Source: Lanius collurio
Taxonomy: Eukaryota; Chordata; Aves; Passeriformes; Laniidae
NCBI GenBank assembly: GCA_020086605.1
Contig: JACBWW010000004.1
Location: 36,336,987 to 36,400,986 of the forward strand
Length of the DNA: 64,000 nt
Reading direction: 5' to 3'
Numbering within the stretch: position 1 is the first letter of the stretch; each line of letters opens with the position of its first letter. This document shows, piece after piece, positions 1 through 12,302 of the stretch. The notes beneath the pieces were generated by a model. The model worked only from the letters and a program-made list of their open reading frames with translations, was not told where the DNA came from and ran no database searches. A program made the translations under genes and the position numbers.

Positions 1-60
<60 letters not shown>
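1..60. repeat. 60-base poly-G run at window edge
   Basis: Every base from 1 to 60 is G, followed by a G-rich lead-in. A pure run of this length at a sequence edge is typical of an assembly or polishing artefact, or of an unresolved G-rich repeat. It could also be the edge of a real G-quadruplex-forming tract. The true length cannot be judged from the window. Confidence 0.9.
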
Positions 61-61
<1 letters not shown>

Positions 62-943
62 GGGAGGTGGAGGGGAGAATCCAACAATTAATTTCCAGAC
101 AGGAGTTGGAAAAAAAATACTGCGGTGATGTCCAGGTTTTCTTCCACCCGCGCTCGCTTTTTATACAAGTGCAACCCTCTGTCTATTTCTGGAACGCGAT
201 CAAAACCCTGATGCTATTTTTAGCAGGTACTGGGGAAAAAAATCCACACACAAAGGCATTTTGCTGGAACGCTACGTCCAAAACATTAAATGTGCATTTA
301 GTCTGCCCCCCTACAACACAACAGCCCCCAACCACGCACCCCCATACCCCAGCTTCTTTCTGCAACACCATCTACATTTGCTTTAGGTGCATCATTGCAG
401 AGAAAAAAAAAAAACACAACAAAAATAAACAAACAAAATCCACACCAAACGACCCAAACTGACTGCCTTCCATGCTGTCCTATTGCATAAACCCCTAATC
501 CACAGTTGTATTGAGTCTGTCTCTGTGCCTCTCTGCCTGTTGCCTTGCAAGCATTATTGTGTCTGTCTTCCTCCGGAGTCTTTATAAAGTGGGCTTTGGA
601 AAAAACACAACCACCATGCACCAGTTTGCCATCATGCACAAATGTGGATTTCAGGCAGGGATGCTTGCTTTGCCGAGAGACAGAGATGGTTTCATGTACT
701 GAACTGCACCCAGCACCAAGAAGGATTGTTTTTAAAATAATTCTCCCCTCCCCACCCACTGCCTTTTCCCCCTTTAAAAAATCCTTTGTTTGGAGAATAA
801 AGGATCTATAAATATATATATGAAAAAAGGGGGTGTGTATGTTTGCGTTCTAGTAATTCACTACGAGGGGGGACTGGGGGAAAAAATAGAATCATTAGGG
901 CTTGCAGGCTGCAAGGAGCCAGCCTGAGACTCCTTTGCAAGGC

Positions 944-970
944 TGCGTCAGTTATCAGCTATTGACGTCA
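944..970. promoter_or_regulatory. CRE/AP-1-like site pair
   Basis: TGCGTCA lies at 944-950 and the perfect palindromic CRE octamer TGACGTCA at 963-970, 12 bases apart. The octamer is the consensus bound by CREB/ATF dimers, and the first motif is a half-match to AP-1/CRE. Two such sites this close suggest a cAMP- or activity-responsive element, but occupancy cannot be shown from sequence. No gene start was identified beside it. Confidence 0.45.
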
Positions 971-1270
971 CGTTCAGATTCTCCTCTTCAGAGGCTCTAG
1001 TTCATCATAAAAGATGTCTGTGCTTGGAGCTTTGTGCTTGCAGTAAGGCACTTCAATTCGAGGAAAAGAGTTAATTAGCAAGCCCCATATTTTGTGTAGT
1101 GCGGTTCTCTGTACAGTTGCACAAAAATCCTGAGGGGGCTGGGGTGGAGGGCGGGGGGGGTATGGGCTGGGGACAGGGAGATATTTCTTAAAAACCACAC
1201 GCATATCCCATGCAGAAGCACAGGCAGGGAGAGCAATCTGCATAGCCAGACCTTGCAAGAACACTAGCCA

Positions 1271-1286
1271 CCCCCCCCCCCCCCCC
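1271..1286. repeat. C16 homopolymer
   Basis: Sixteen consecutive C residues followed by ACCCC. With the G-runs around 1,138-1,161 this makes a region able to form G-quadruplex/i-motif structures. The length is likely polymorphic or affected by sequencing error. Confidence 0.85.
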
Positions 1287-2400
1287 ACCCCTCCAAGCCC
1301 CCTTCTCGTGGTTGCCAATTTTAAGAAAAAGCAATTTGGAAACATAAGCCTGTTTTCTGAATATTTGTAAGGCAAACAGCATGAGGGTTGCTGAATATAT
1401 TTCAGCATCCTTACTTTCTCTCTTTCCCTCTCACCCCCCCGCGTGCCCCCCCTCCCCTCCATACCAACAACAACAGCAGCAGCAAGTCCCCCTACCACTT
1501 TACACTTGTATTTGGCTACTGTAGCAAAAGACAGATATTGATAAAACCAGGATTAATTCTGTATATTTGTCAGGCAAACAGCCCCGTCTCCTAGAATGAC
1601 GCAAATAACAGATTCTATGGCTCTGGCTTTCTATATTCTGCACCCACGCACTCTGCTTGGTCTCCCACGGAATCAGCTACAGAGAGCAATGATCCAGATT
1701 ATACAGGGAGAGGGGTGGGGGAAAGGGAGAGAATATCAAATGAAATTGCAATTAAAAATTATAATGCTGCTATTGTCTGTACGCAAATGGCTAAACCTGA
1801 GCTTGCACAGTGGTACACACAGACACACACTCGCACCCCCGAGCCCCCCGCCTCAAACCCAGGCATCAATAGCAACCAGACAAAAGAGAATTGTCTTGCT
1901 GACAAATGCGGGGTTTATCTGACCAAGAGAGGTATTTTCTTTAAGCACCACACCTTTCCCTGCTACCATTAAGCAAAACACATCTCTGAAACGACCTCTC
2001 TTGCCTCCAAGTGTGTGAAGAGGGGTCAATTAACAAATGAAGCCGGGGAGGGGAGGGCACCAGGAGCCTTTCCACGGTCCCAGAGGAGCTAATGAGGACC
2101 TTGAAGAGCAGATCGCCTTCCCTGTCCCCCAGTCAAAGGGATGCAGCTCTTTCTTAAAATGCCTAAAAAAAGGCAAAGCAAAAAGGGCTGCTGCTATTTT
2201 TAAACACGTCTCTCATTTGTTGGAAAATGGCACTAAAAACATTAAACAACCTCCCTGCCCCGGGTACAGACTCAGACACACACACCAGCACCCGAGGGAA
2301 AGCCAATGTTTATGGGACCATCTCTTCACCAGGTGAGAATATCCAACCATGCCCTGCCCATCAGCCCTTTTCACACCTTGTTTGAAGAGAGAAGCAAAAA

Positions 2401-5400
2401 GCTGGGGCAATCAAGAAGCCAGTAAGTTATTTACTGTCTAATCTGTACACACACATTCCTTATTTATTAACTCACTTAATTATTACCAACTTCTTTTGCA
2501 GACAATGAATTTCCTAATGTCAATAAACTGCAATCAATGAGGTAAGGCTGTCTCCTCCTCTGTCTCCTAGCCAGATAATGCCATTGCAAACTATGGTACT
2601 GATAGAGCAGCACACAGGGAGGGGACATCACACACCTGTATGAGATCACATCATAGGCACTGTCAGGCTTGGGGAGAAAAATTAGGCATTTTAAAATGAC
2701 TACACACACTCTCTGGTAGAAGTGAGCAGATCCATTTTCATTCACACGGCTCTGGCACGCCAGCCACAAATCCATCTTCCCAGGACTGGGAGAGATGTTG
2801 TGCTCCAGACCTAGGAGAAAAACTCAACCTAAAGTGTGTTTTCACCATATACGCCTGGGAAGCTGGCCTTTATAGCAGTAGCAGCCCAGAAGCCAGACAG
2901 ATGCAGAGAAATACCACTGTAGGGAGACCTTATACCAAGGACAGACCAAGACACCTCAAGAGCCCAGACAGAGCACCAGACACACAACATACTTTCTTTG
3001 AGGAGCTGCAATGGAGCTCATCCTGGGTTAATAAAAACATTAGGCAGCGCAGGAGATTAAGGACGGAGGAGTGCACACCTAAACTATCTTCTGTCACACA
3101 GACCCAAGAGTTTTCAGATAACCCATGGCCTACTGTGGAAGGAGGGCATGATCATCCACTCTATTCCCTCCCACACACACCCCCAAGAGCTTCACATTTC
3201 TCTGTGGTGTTCACTTCTGCACACGTGAACAGAGGAACGCTGTTCAGCTTTAGTTTTTCTCTGTCACAGAGAAAACGGTATCAACCTGGTTGTGCACAAA
3301 GGATGATCTCTGTGGCAGGTCAGGAGCGAGCCTACTGGCAAGTCTTGCAGCTCCTGGACGTCAGGCCCTCTCCAGCCATAAAGATGCCTGGAATTCCCTC
3401 CCTGCTTCACATCTTGAGCAGCTCCTTGCAGTCACATGTGTGGGTTACTTAGGTTTGGTTTTAGTTGCTTGTTTGTGTTGGGGGATGGGGGATGGGTTTT
3501 TTGGTGGTTTTTTTTTCCCTAAGCTCTCAAATCTTAGTGAAAGAACTAGATCTTCCTACCAAAGGGTTTCACATGTTCTCATGGAAGCCATAGTACCTAC
3601 CATCTTTCAGCCTCATTTTCACAAAACCAGCCTGCCTTCCTCTTTGCTTTCCCCTGCTTCTCCAGTCCAATGCATCATCAGCATCTCAGCAGATCCACCT
3701 CCTGTCTTCCCTGCCTGCTGCTAAAGTCTTGGTTGAAGTGAGGTTCAGTGCCCAGAGAACCTCTCTCATGAAAACATAAGAAATGGAAACTATCCAAACT
3801 GAAAAGAATGTTTGGCAGGTGACTATGTACCAAACAACAGTTCCCATTTCTCCTGATCATTAGAAGCACTAAAAAGAAAATCTATCTCAACATTTTAGTT
3901 ATTAGCCATCTCCTAGTTTTTGAACAATTAAGCCTACCAATGAAGTCTTAATGAATTCAATGGATCCTGTATTTTTACCTCCACTGTAAAGTGATACCTG
4001 ACAGCAACTGAAGCAGCAGAGTCCCCACCAGCTGCAGGTATGTGGCCTTTCACTTATAGCTACTGAAGATGCCAAAGGGGCAGCCCAGTTTCTAACACCT
4101 ATGATCGACATATTGAACTGTCCTCACCATTGGAAATTTCCCCTTCAGACTCTGCCCTGATGGATAATGCCACAGACTGGGATACTATGGTTTTTATTAC
4201 TAGTCAAACATTAGCCTGCACAAAATTGCTGCTCAAAACCAACTACGATCTGACACTTAAAAAGTAGTATACTTTGAAAATAAAACTATTTTAGTGGTAA
4301 TCACAATTTGTTTGGAGTTTTGATCCAGCAAATTCAAGGCACCAGCTCCTTCTCATTCTGGCTTCGCTGTAGTTTGACAGTTACCTCCTCAGAGCCTTGG
4401 ACATCTGCTCACCTGTGAGCCATTCATTAACATAATTGCTGTAAAATATTCTCCTAACCCAGTCTTACTCCCACTTACACTTTGAGTCTGTTCTTGGCCT
4501 AGTTCACCCAAGCAGCTGAAAGATGTGATATGTTCCAAACATAAGGAGAACAGAAGATAAACATATACAGAGTGAAGTGCCACCAGGATATACTAGGATC
4601 TCACAAACACCCCTCACCTCTTTGGATAAAAATTCACCTTGTATCAGGTCGATCAATAGCTTCTGCTAGTTAACTCTTATAACTGGAAAATATGGAACTC
4701 AGAAGTAAAGAACAATCACATTGAAATGGAAATAAATTAGAGCAACATCTATTCAACAATTTGCTGGTTCTTATAGGTGGCAGAGTATATACTAGTGAAA
4801 GGACTGAAGAAGGGCAATTTCTAGTTAAAGCAGAGGATTAGAATCTGGATATTCCTCTTCCACTCACAAATTTTCTACAACAAATGTTGATTTGAAATTT
4901 CTCATGGAAAGGCTTATTCCTTGAATAATTTTGAGGTTCTCCTCAAATTTTAGATGAAGTGCCAACCACTTTATGCTTGGCATATCTACTCATGAAATGA
5001 AGATAAGACAGTACTCACTTACCTAAACAGGATGTTCTTGAAGATATCTATAGCATTGAGATAATCAATAAAAGTCATCAGTAAGAAGACAACAATATTA
5101 TAAATAATCAGAGATCAGAGCATGCAAGGAAGCAACAGGAGGAAAGGAATGCTTTACCTCCAACATCCGAATGAGAAACTGCAGTACATTAATAAAGAAA
5201 ATCTCACCTGTGTCAGAAGATCAAGGACATTTTAAGACTTATATTTATGGAACATTTTGAGAAGCTGGATGCATATACCGGGACACCAATAAAATAGAAA
5301 ACTTGTGCAAGTATCATCTCATGCAGATTGTATTAAAATAAACACTTTGAACAGTTTGGGGTTGAAATGTCAGTATATGTGGGTTGCTTTGTCATCATTA

Positions 5401-8172
5401 GCTTTTCTGTTTACATTAGAGATATGTATCATTGCTATAACATGTAAAAGAATAGAAACTGGATTTTCCTCCAATGGCTGCAAAATCAGGCCCTGGAGAC
5501 ATACTTCTGTGTAACAGGGATGAAAAGAAGAAAAGCATTAGCATAATGAAGCTGGTGGAAAAGAGTACTAAGGTCTCAATATCGAGGATGATATCAAATG
5601 AAAATCATACCACTTCTTAATAGAAGTTAAACCTATGGAAGAAATACAGTGAATAGGCATCATACTTCAGATACAAGGAGCATAACCTTTGAGGAGGAAT
5701 CCTGCTACAAATTTGATGAGCCTTTACACTAAGATTTGATTTGCATTAGGCTTTAAAATGGAACTTGTCACGAATAGGACCCATGACCTTTAACATAATG
5801 TGCACACATATCTAGATGGCTGCCACCTTAAAGAAAGAGTTACAAACAAGACCGAAAAGATAAAACAACACTTCAAGGTAAATTATACAGGAACTTGAAC
5901 AGGTAGGAAATAAGGGAAGGCTGTGATGAAGAGATGCCAGAAATCTGTGTCAGTCTTCACGGTAGCCAGTATTATAGTCAGTGGGAGAGAATGGGCTATG
6001 GAGTGGGGTGATATTGAAGTAATTTAGAAAGAATTTATTTACTAAGATAATAAAACATGAAGCCAAAGAATCCAATCAAAGAAAAAACCATCAAGTTCTC
6101 TCTTGGCAGAAGACAATGGGGTGGGAAAAAGAAAATACATTCATTTAGCTTCATTTCATAGATGGTGAAGTGAAAGACAAGGTGAGATGCCTAAGGTTAT
6201 GAGGACATGGCCTTGTGAGCTCTTATTCTGACATATGATGCTCCTGTAACACTGTTCTTTCCTAATTTGTTGCTTCTGATTTGTTCTTCCTTATAGTGCA
6301 GTTCGATGTGGCTATCAAAAATTACAACATAAAATTGCTACGCAGCTAGAAAATGTAATACATATTCAAATAAGGACAGGATGTCGATTTCATCAGTCAC
6401 TTCTCTACTTACCTTTCAGGGTAATAAAAAGTCTCAAATTCACACTGTTCAGTAGTCTGGAATCTCTATCTATCTAGACCCCCAAATTCCAGAAATCCAC
6501 ATTCAGTAAAGCAGAAACATCTGGCAGTTTCAAATAACACGAGGAAAAATTAAAACAGAAATGGATCAAAAGATCTAGATCACATACGATCTTTTTGACT
6601 CAACATCTATTTTTATTCTCAGTTAACATTTATGCACTGTGTGTTAATAGCAAGTTCAACCCTATAAATGGCACCAAGATCCAAGCTGTTTCTGCTCGGC
6701 TCCAAGCTGTGTTTTCTACACACAGTTTACAAACTAAGCCACTGGTTCCTTGACTGTGACTGGCAAACCATCAGTGTGTGCAGAACTTGTGGAAGTCTCA
6801 GGAGGACCAGCTGAGCAAGCACCAAGACTTTTACTTTTCCGGATGCTGACTCTTCTCAATAGAAACAGGCTAGACTACACATTCTTTTACTTTGCGAAAT
6901 AAATGGCTATGTCTATTAGTACATGGTGTTATTTGGTCATGAATTGGGAGGAGGTAAGTCATGTGACTGGGAATAGGAGTGGAAATATCTACAAGTTTTT
7001 ACTGTTAAGACATGCTTCAGTTCCCCTAGGACAATCTGTGACAGTTGCTGGACTAACAGCTATGACTGAGAAGACAAGACATGTCATGAAATTCACAGGA
7101 AAAAGGACACACTTCATTACTTGGAAGGGAATAGGCCCTTCAGAAAGTCCTCAGAAACACCACTGCACTGCATACACCTGATCAAAACACTACCAACAGC
7201 CAACATACGGCCAAATGCTTGTAGGGGAACTACAGTGGCTCTCTCCATTTTGTCTCCTCCAGAGCACAGGATGGACAGCAGCTCTGGTCCTTGTTGTGGC
7301 TGAATGTATATCCTTTTAATGACAGGAGATGAGTATTAATACTTACCCAGCTCATGATATGAATTGGATGGAGAAGTATCACACACAACTTACTGAGTAT
7401 TAGTAGAATATCTGGAGATCCATGAATGAGCAACAGAGAAGCACAGGCTATTATCATATTGCTATAAATGCTTGCTGCAGAGCCAGGGGATGAAACCCAT
7501 ATACTTCTGCAAATGCCTCACAGATCACTGTTTTGTGCTGCTTTTGCAGTAATTGCAATTATTATAGAACTATACGAACAGAGATACAAAGTCTGAATTA
7601 CATTCCATGCAATGATTTTCTGAGTAGTTCAAGGTTTGCATATAAAAGCTATTCTGAGTTGTTGTTCAAGACTGACGAGTATTTAGCTAAATTTAGAAAT
7701 GTGTTAATTTTTGTTAATGTTAATATTGTATCAGTTGATTGCTCCTTACCTTAGCAACACGTCACAAGTTAAACTTTCAAACGTGAGCCTCATTATCATA
7801 TGCTGGCAATCACAGATTAAGCTGCCATCCTACTGGATGCTGTGTGAACTGGGAATCAAAAGTAACCATGTGGAATATTCTAGCCAGGAGCCAACACTTG
7901 AAAACACAGGTTGGAGCATTAAAATAAAGCTGGATACTTATTCAGGGGGGAAGAAAAAGTAAAAATAATGACAGATGATGTCATTGTTACCTACCCATCT
8001 GTGATGTGACTGGTACTGAACAAAAGAATGGACAAGACTCAGTACCTGTCCTGTAAGGTTACAATTCAGATGGAAGGGCACAGAACAGAGTCCCATGAAA
8101 AACAGGAAAATTACTTGTGTCCCATAATGGTTTTGTATTTTGGAATAGTTATATTTTGCAGAAATATTATTG
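2401..8172. other. Intergenic DNA, no gene recognised
   Basis: I read both strands and saw no exon of a known family. Open frames of 60-183 codons occur here, the longest about 2,901-3,452 on the plus strand. None shows a domain, and that longest frame uses sequence typical of non-coding DNA. The only local structures noted are a G/T-rich low-complexity patch near 3,478-3,520 and the palindrome listed separately. Confidence 0.6.
3255..3275. repeat. 21-bp perfect odd palindrome
   Basis: Two perfect 10-base arms (TTTTCTCTGT and its reverse complement) surround a single central C. It could be a dimeric protein-binding site or chance. No function is assigned. Confidence 0.6.
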
Positions 8173-8251
8173 TTATATTATAAATTATATTATGGAGATA
8201 GCCCATTATTTATATTATAAATTATATTATTTATATTATAAACTATATTGT
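8173..8251. repeat. AT-rich 21-bp repeat, three copies
   Basis: A 21-base unit made only of A and T occurs at 8,173-8,193 and identically at 8,210-8,230. A third, diverged copy follows directly at 8,231-8,251 with one C and one G. The first two copies are separated by 16 bases. The units are partly self-complementary, so the stretch can fold back. It is a short AT minisatellite. Confidence 0.75.
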
Positions 8252-10217
8252 GCAGATAATTTTGGTAGTGTTACAGTAAGTGACAGACAGAAGTTGATAG
8301 GCAGGAGATCTTGGGTAGTACAAAGAGAAGTGGAAAGTAAGCAAGAAGTAAGAGCAAGATGCATGGCCTCATACTCTCAGTGGGAATCAATGGGAAGCTG
8401 GTGGCTAAGGCTGGAAGGCAGGACGAACTGGAGCTTCTACACAGCAAGAATCTGCAAGAATGCATTGCAATAGAGCAAATATAACAATCTTTCAATCCTA
8501 TTTGTGATACTGGTGTTTCAAGGGGAAAAATGTCATACAATAGCAAAAATACTCCAGTGAGTATTAGGATGAGTGGAGCCACTCATCTTGGCTTGATACT
8601 AGGTTTTCAATTGAGAAAGCAGAGGTGAACTAACTGGGCAGTGAGACTGCATATGGGTGTCATTGAATTTTAGAGTGCCTTTCAGAGAGGTCTGCAGTGA
8701 ATCTGAGAGAGGACAGATCTTCTGCCAGACAGTTTGAGGACTTGTGTCCTCTTGCTCATTTTTCTATAAACTAAAAGGTAATACAAGCAATAAACTGTTT
8801 TGCTCTACCTCACCAGCCCTGACTTTTTGTCCAGTCCTTCTACAGAATGCATTGTTTAGTAGAAGAAAGTTTTGCTTCTTGTGCCCAGAGCTTATAAGGT
8901 GGTGTGGGGTAGCCTCTCTGAGGGCTTTTCAGAAGAAAGTGGTACTTTCATTTCCCATTTACTGTGAAGAAACTGTATCTGGATCTCCAGAAGTACTTTG
9001 CAATTCTTGGTAAGACCATTTGGAGAAGTACTGGGAGAAGAAATACAGGATTTTCATCTGACATTGAATATGCTCTATGGTGACATAAATGACCACCATC
9101 TTAAAAATTTCACTTTAGAATTATCTTACGCAGACTCCTTGAGATAAGTTGCAGCACAGGACATAATTTAATATGAGAAAATCAGGAGTAGCAGAAGACT
9201 GTACAAATCAGGAGGAGTCTTAATGAGGAATGTACTTCTGCACAAGCATCTAAACCAACATAAGCATTTTTAGGGCAAGACTGTGTGTTGATACAATCCT
9301 GTTCACTGTTGGACTAGGAGGAGATGGTAGTAGAGAGAAAGGACAGGGCAGAAAAAGAGGTAGTGGTTAGCTCTTTCAACACAGAGAATCCTTCTAAACC
9401 TGACATGAAAAGACACAGCATCTGGAAAGCTGCAGGAAGGTAGATGAGCAGTGTGCAAGCTGGAGAATTCCCTCTATTGCACAAGCTATGCAAATGTAAT
9501 TGTAGGCTAGAAAGTGCAGTGACTCATAGGTGAAGTGGATGTGAGAATATCTGGGTTAAGGAGAGTTTGTACGAAGACGACCATGTGCAGGACCTCAGAA
9601 GTTCCCAGAGAAGAGGAAGTCAAAGGAGTTAATGAAAACCCATTACCAAGAGTCATCCTGCCACATACTGCTCTCTTGAAATGGCAAGGGAGGAGTTCCT
9701 GAAGGTGTTTAAACCTGGTAGAATTTAAAAACATTCAGATATCCAGATCAGTCAAAGATTTGGGGGTTGGGGTAAAGAGCAGAGAAAAGAAAAGATGAAG
9801 CACAAACCTCAGTGAACAAGAGTTGTGAAAAACTTGGAGTTTGGGCAGAAAATAAAAGAGGTCATTGAACCAAAAATCAGAGGTATTAATGCAGATTAGG
9901 AGGGCACAAATTGGAGCCAAAACAGCATGCTGAGGTGATGCACTCCTGCTGCTGTAACGGAGACAAGAGAGTAGCACTGGCTCACGGTGTTTCACCTTCT
10001 GCAGTCTCACTACTCGGATGACCTCAATGATGTATGCATCAAGATTCACAGGAATAAAACACAGGATTTCCATGTTTCCTCAGCTTGACAGGCAAATGAC
10101 AGATGAGGGGTCAACAGATGGCAGTAGAGGTGATTCAAGGGCAAGCTAACTTGAGATCTCAGTATTTCTGTAAGGGAGGTGGACCAATGATGCAGCAGAC
10201 ATCACAAGAATTAAGTG
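8252..10217. other. Intergenic DNA, no gene recognised
   Basis: No recognisable exon, RNA gene or repeat family was seen on either strand. The open frames (up to about 112 codons, minus strand near 9,735-10,073) have no recognisable domain. Confidence 0.55.
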
Positions 10218-10348
10218 TTAGATGTGTTCAAGACCAGGTTGGCTAGGGCCTTGAATAATGTGATCAAGTGGATGGTGTCCCTGAGGGTTGGATCTAGATG
10301 ATCTTTAAGATCCCTTCCAACCCAAACCCTTCTATGACTCTGTGATTA
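10218..10348 (+). mobile_element. CR1 LINE 3' end fragment
   Basis: This is the typical 3' end of a chicken repeat 1 (CR1) non-LTR retrotransposon in plus orientation. It starts with the TGTTCAAGACCAGGTTGG-like block and continues through GGATCTAGATGATCTTTAAG and CCCTTCCAACCCAAACCCTTC. It ends in the degenerate ATTCTATG-type tail (CTATGACTCTGTGATT). Only about 130 bases of the 3' non-coding end are present, as expected of a 5'-truncated dead copy, and no reverse transcriptase is encoded. CR1 is the dominant LINE of birds and is also common in crocodilians and turtles, so it supports the sauropsid assignment. Confidence 0.93.
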
Positions 10349-11729
10349 AGAAATCAGTGCTCTGTAACCACCAGCCCATTCTTGACAAATCTGTCCTTCA
10401 TGACAAGGGGTGAAAATAGTGTATGAGCAAGTGTGAAGGGAAAACACTGCCTCCTAACCACCTCGCTTTTGACTTCCTGCACGACCTGCCACGGCTTTGA
10501 CTTCCACTGCCACCTCACCCTTCTGAGGCACTTGGTCATCACCCTGCAGTTACAAGTTTTGTCCCCTCTGAGGTCAGGATGTTTCATTGCTCCACTGAGT
10601 GCCCTGAGATTCCTCAGAAGAAAAGGCATCACCCAAGGTGTGACATATTACTCACATTGTGCCCTGTGCCTGTTGTCACAAGGTCTTACTCTTCTAGTTA
10701 CACAGAACTTGAGGAGGATCCTCTGAAGGAAAAAATGCTTTCCACTGGTTAGAGCAGTTGGTCCCTGCAGCAACTTTGGAAACCTTCCCCTCAGACAGTG
10801 AAGACCATCCAACTTTTTCCAATTAAAAAACCTGCTTGAAATTAGTAATAAATCAAACCCACTCTTCTGAGGCAAGACATCTCTTAATAACAACGTCGAG
10901 TGTGGCAGCAGTAAAGAAAATCAGGATGTTTTTCCTGGTGAAAAAACAGATGGCTGCAGCCTAGGTGAAGACTAAGAATCAGCAGCTGCTAAACCCTCAC
11001 TTCTCTTGAGCTAACACTATCTGCAATTTGCAAGCCACAGAGAATTAACCGGGAATCTTGGCTAACACATTGCAGAGCATCAAAGTTTGGAACATGTAAT
11101 TCTCTTTAGTTTCTGTATAGATCAGCTATCAGAAATTACTATGTATAAAGATTTCCCTCTACAGGTGGCTAGAGCTTGTAACAGCCTCTCACTTTCCTGC
11201 ATCACTTTAATTAGTATTTTGCCTCATCATTTACTTTGTTACTATTTTACCTATTTCCCCCCCCTCCACTATGGATTTTGAGTCTATTCCCAGTGGTAGC
11301 AAATTCTCTATGTAAGAAATCAACTCCCTTTCAATCCTCTTTAAGCTTCAACGCTGCTGACTTTGACTCTTTCTGCAATTAAAATTTCATTTGCAAGCTA
11401 GTTTCCCGAGTGACTTGACGCTTTCCTTCTCCCCCCAACCCCAAAATGTGACAAAATGGAAGTTGCAGCCTCTACAAAAAGTGTGTGTGGGTCTTAAATG
11501 CATAGCTCCCTGCCTGCAGTTCGAGCTCGCAAACTAGCATGCTTTCCTGCAGGAACATCAAATGCACAGGACAAACGACACGACAGCCTAGAGAACTCTT
11601 CACAAGGAGGAGGAATGCAACGCTGTCCAGTCTTTTCCAAGGCAGGCAGCCGAACAAATCAGAAAAGTCTACTTCTTGCAAAAGCATCTAACAACTGAAA
11701 TCAGAAAACTTTGCAAAAAGCAAAGGGGA
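10349..11729. other. Intergenic DNA, no gene recognised
   Basis: No known gene or repeat family was seen. The sequence is of mixed composition, with short overlapping chance frames on both strands around 10,354-10,893. Confidence 0.55.
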
Positions 11730-11780
11730 AACACCTGCACACACGCACGCACACGCACGCACACACACGCACACACACAG
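11730..11780. repeat. CA/CG dinucleotide-type microsatellite
   Basis: An imperfect run of CACG and CACA units. Alternating purine-pyrimidine sequence of this kind can adopt Z-DNA and is usually length-polymorphic. Confidence 0.85.
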
Positions 11781-11871
11781 AGAAACCTACCTTGCAAAAT
11801 CTTCTTCACATATTTTTGTATGCAAAGAAAAAGAATCAACAAAGCAAAACAATCCCCAAACAAAGCAAAAA

Positions 11872-12302
11872 TAAATAACTCCCTCCCCTCCAAAACCGCT
11901 TTCTCCTCTTCCCCACGCCTTNNNNNNNNNNNNNNNNNNNNNNNNNNNNNNNNNNNNNNNNNNNNNNNNNNNNNNNNNNNNNNNNNNNNNNNNNNNNNNN
12001 NNNNNNNNNNNNNNNNNNNNNNNNNNNNNNNNNNNNNNNNNNNNNNNNNNNNNNNNNNNNNNNNNNNNNNNNNNNNNNNNNNNNNNNNNNNNNNNNNNNN
12101 NNNNNNNNNNNNNNNNNNNNNNNNNNNNNNNNNNNNNNNNNNNNNNNNNNNNNNNNNNNNNNNNNNNNNNNNNNNNNNNNNNNNNNNNNNNNNNNNNNNN
12201 NNNNNNNNNNNNNNNNNNNNNNNNNNNNNNNNNNNNNNNNNNNNNNNNNNNNNNCCAGCCTCTCTCTCCTTTCTCTCTCCCTCTCCCCTCCTTTCCCTTT
12301 TC
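11872..12302. other. Assembly gap (333 N) inside a pyrimidine-rich tract
   Basis: Positions 11,922-12,254 are N. Both flanks are strongly pyrimidine-rich on the plus strand: 11,880-11,921 on the left, and 12,255-12,302 on the right, which is almost only C and T. The missing bases are therefore probably a long homopyrimidine/homopurine tract that blocked sequencing. Any frame drawn across the gap is meaningless. Confidence 0.85.

Larger units (their letters stand above)
61..2400. other. Non-coding stretch with C/G runs and CRE/AP-1-like sites
   Basis: No recognisable gene. The frames that are open here are low-complexity (proline- or glycine-rich from C/G runs) and match no family I know. The stretch mixes long G or C runs (around 1,148-1,161, 1,271-1,286 and 1,434-1,456) with AT-rich TATA-like sequence near 805-822, a perfect CRE and a C/EBP-ATF-like TGACGCAA at 1,596-1,603. 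The mix resembles a regulatory region or the 5' part of a non-coding transcript. That reading is inference only. Confidence 0.45.

Noticed and set aside
2901..3452. 183-codon plus-strand open frame
   Set aside because: No domain or known family, composition like its non-coding surroundings, and other frames overlap it.
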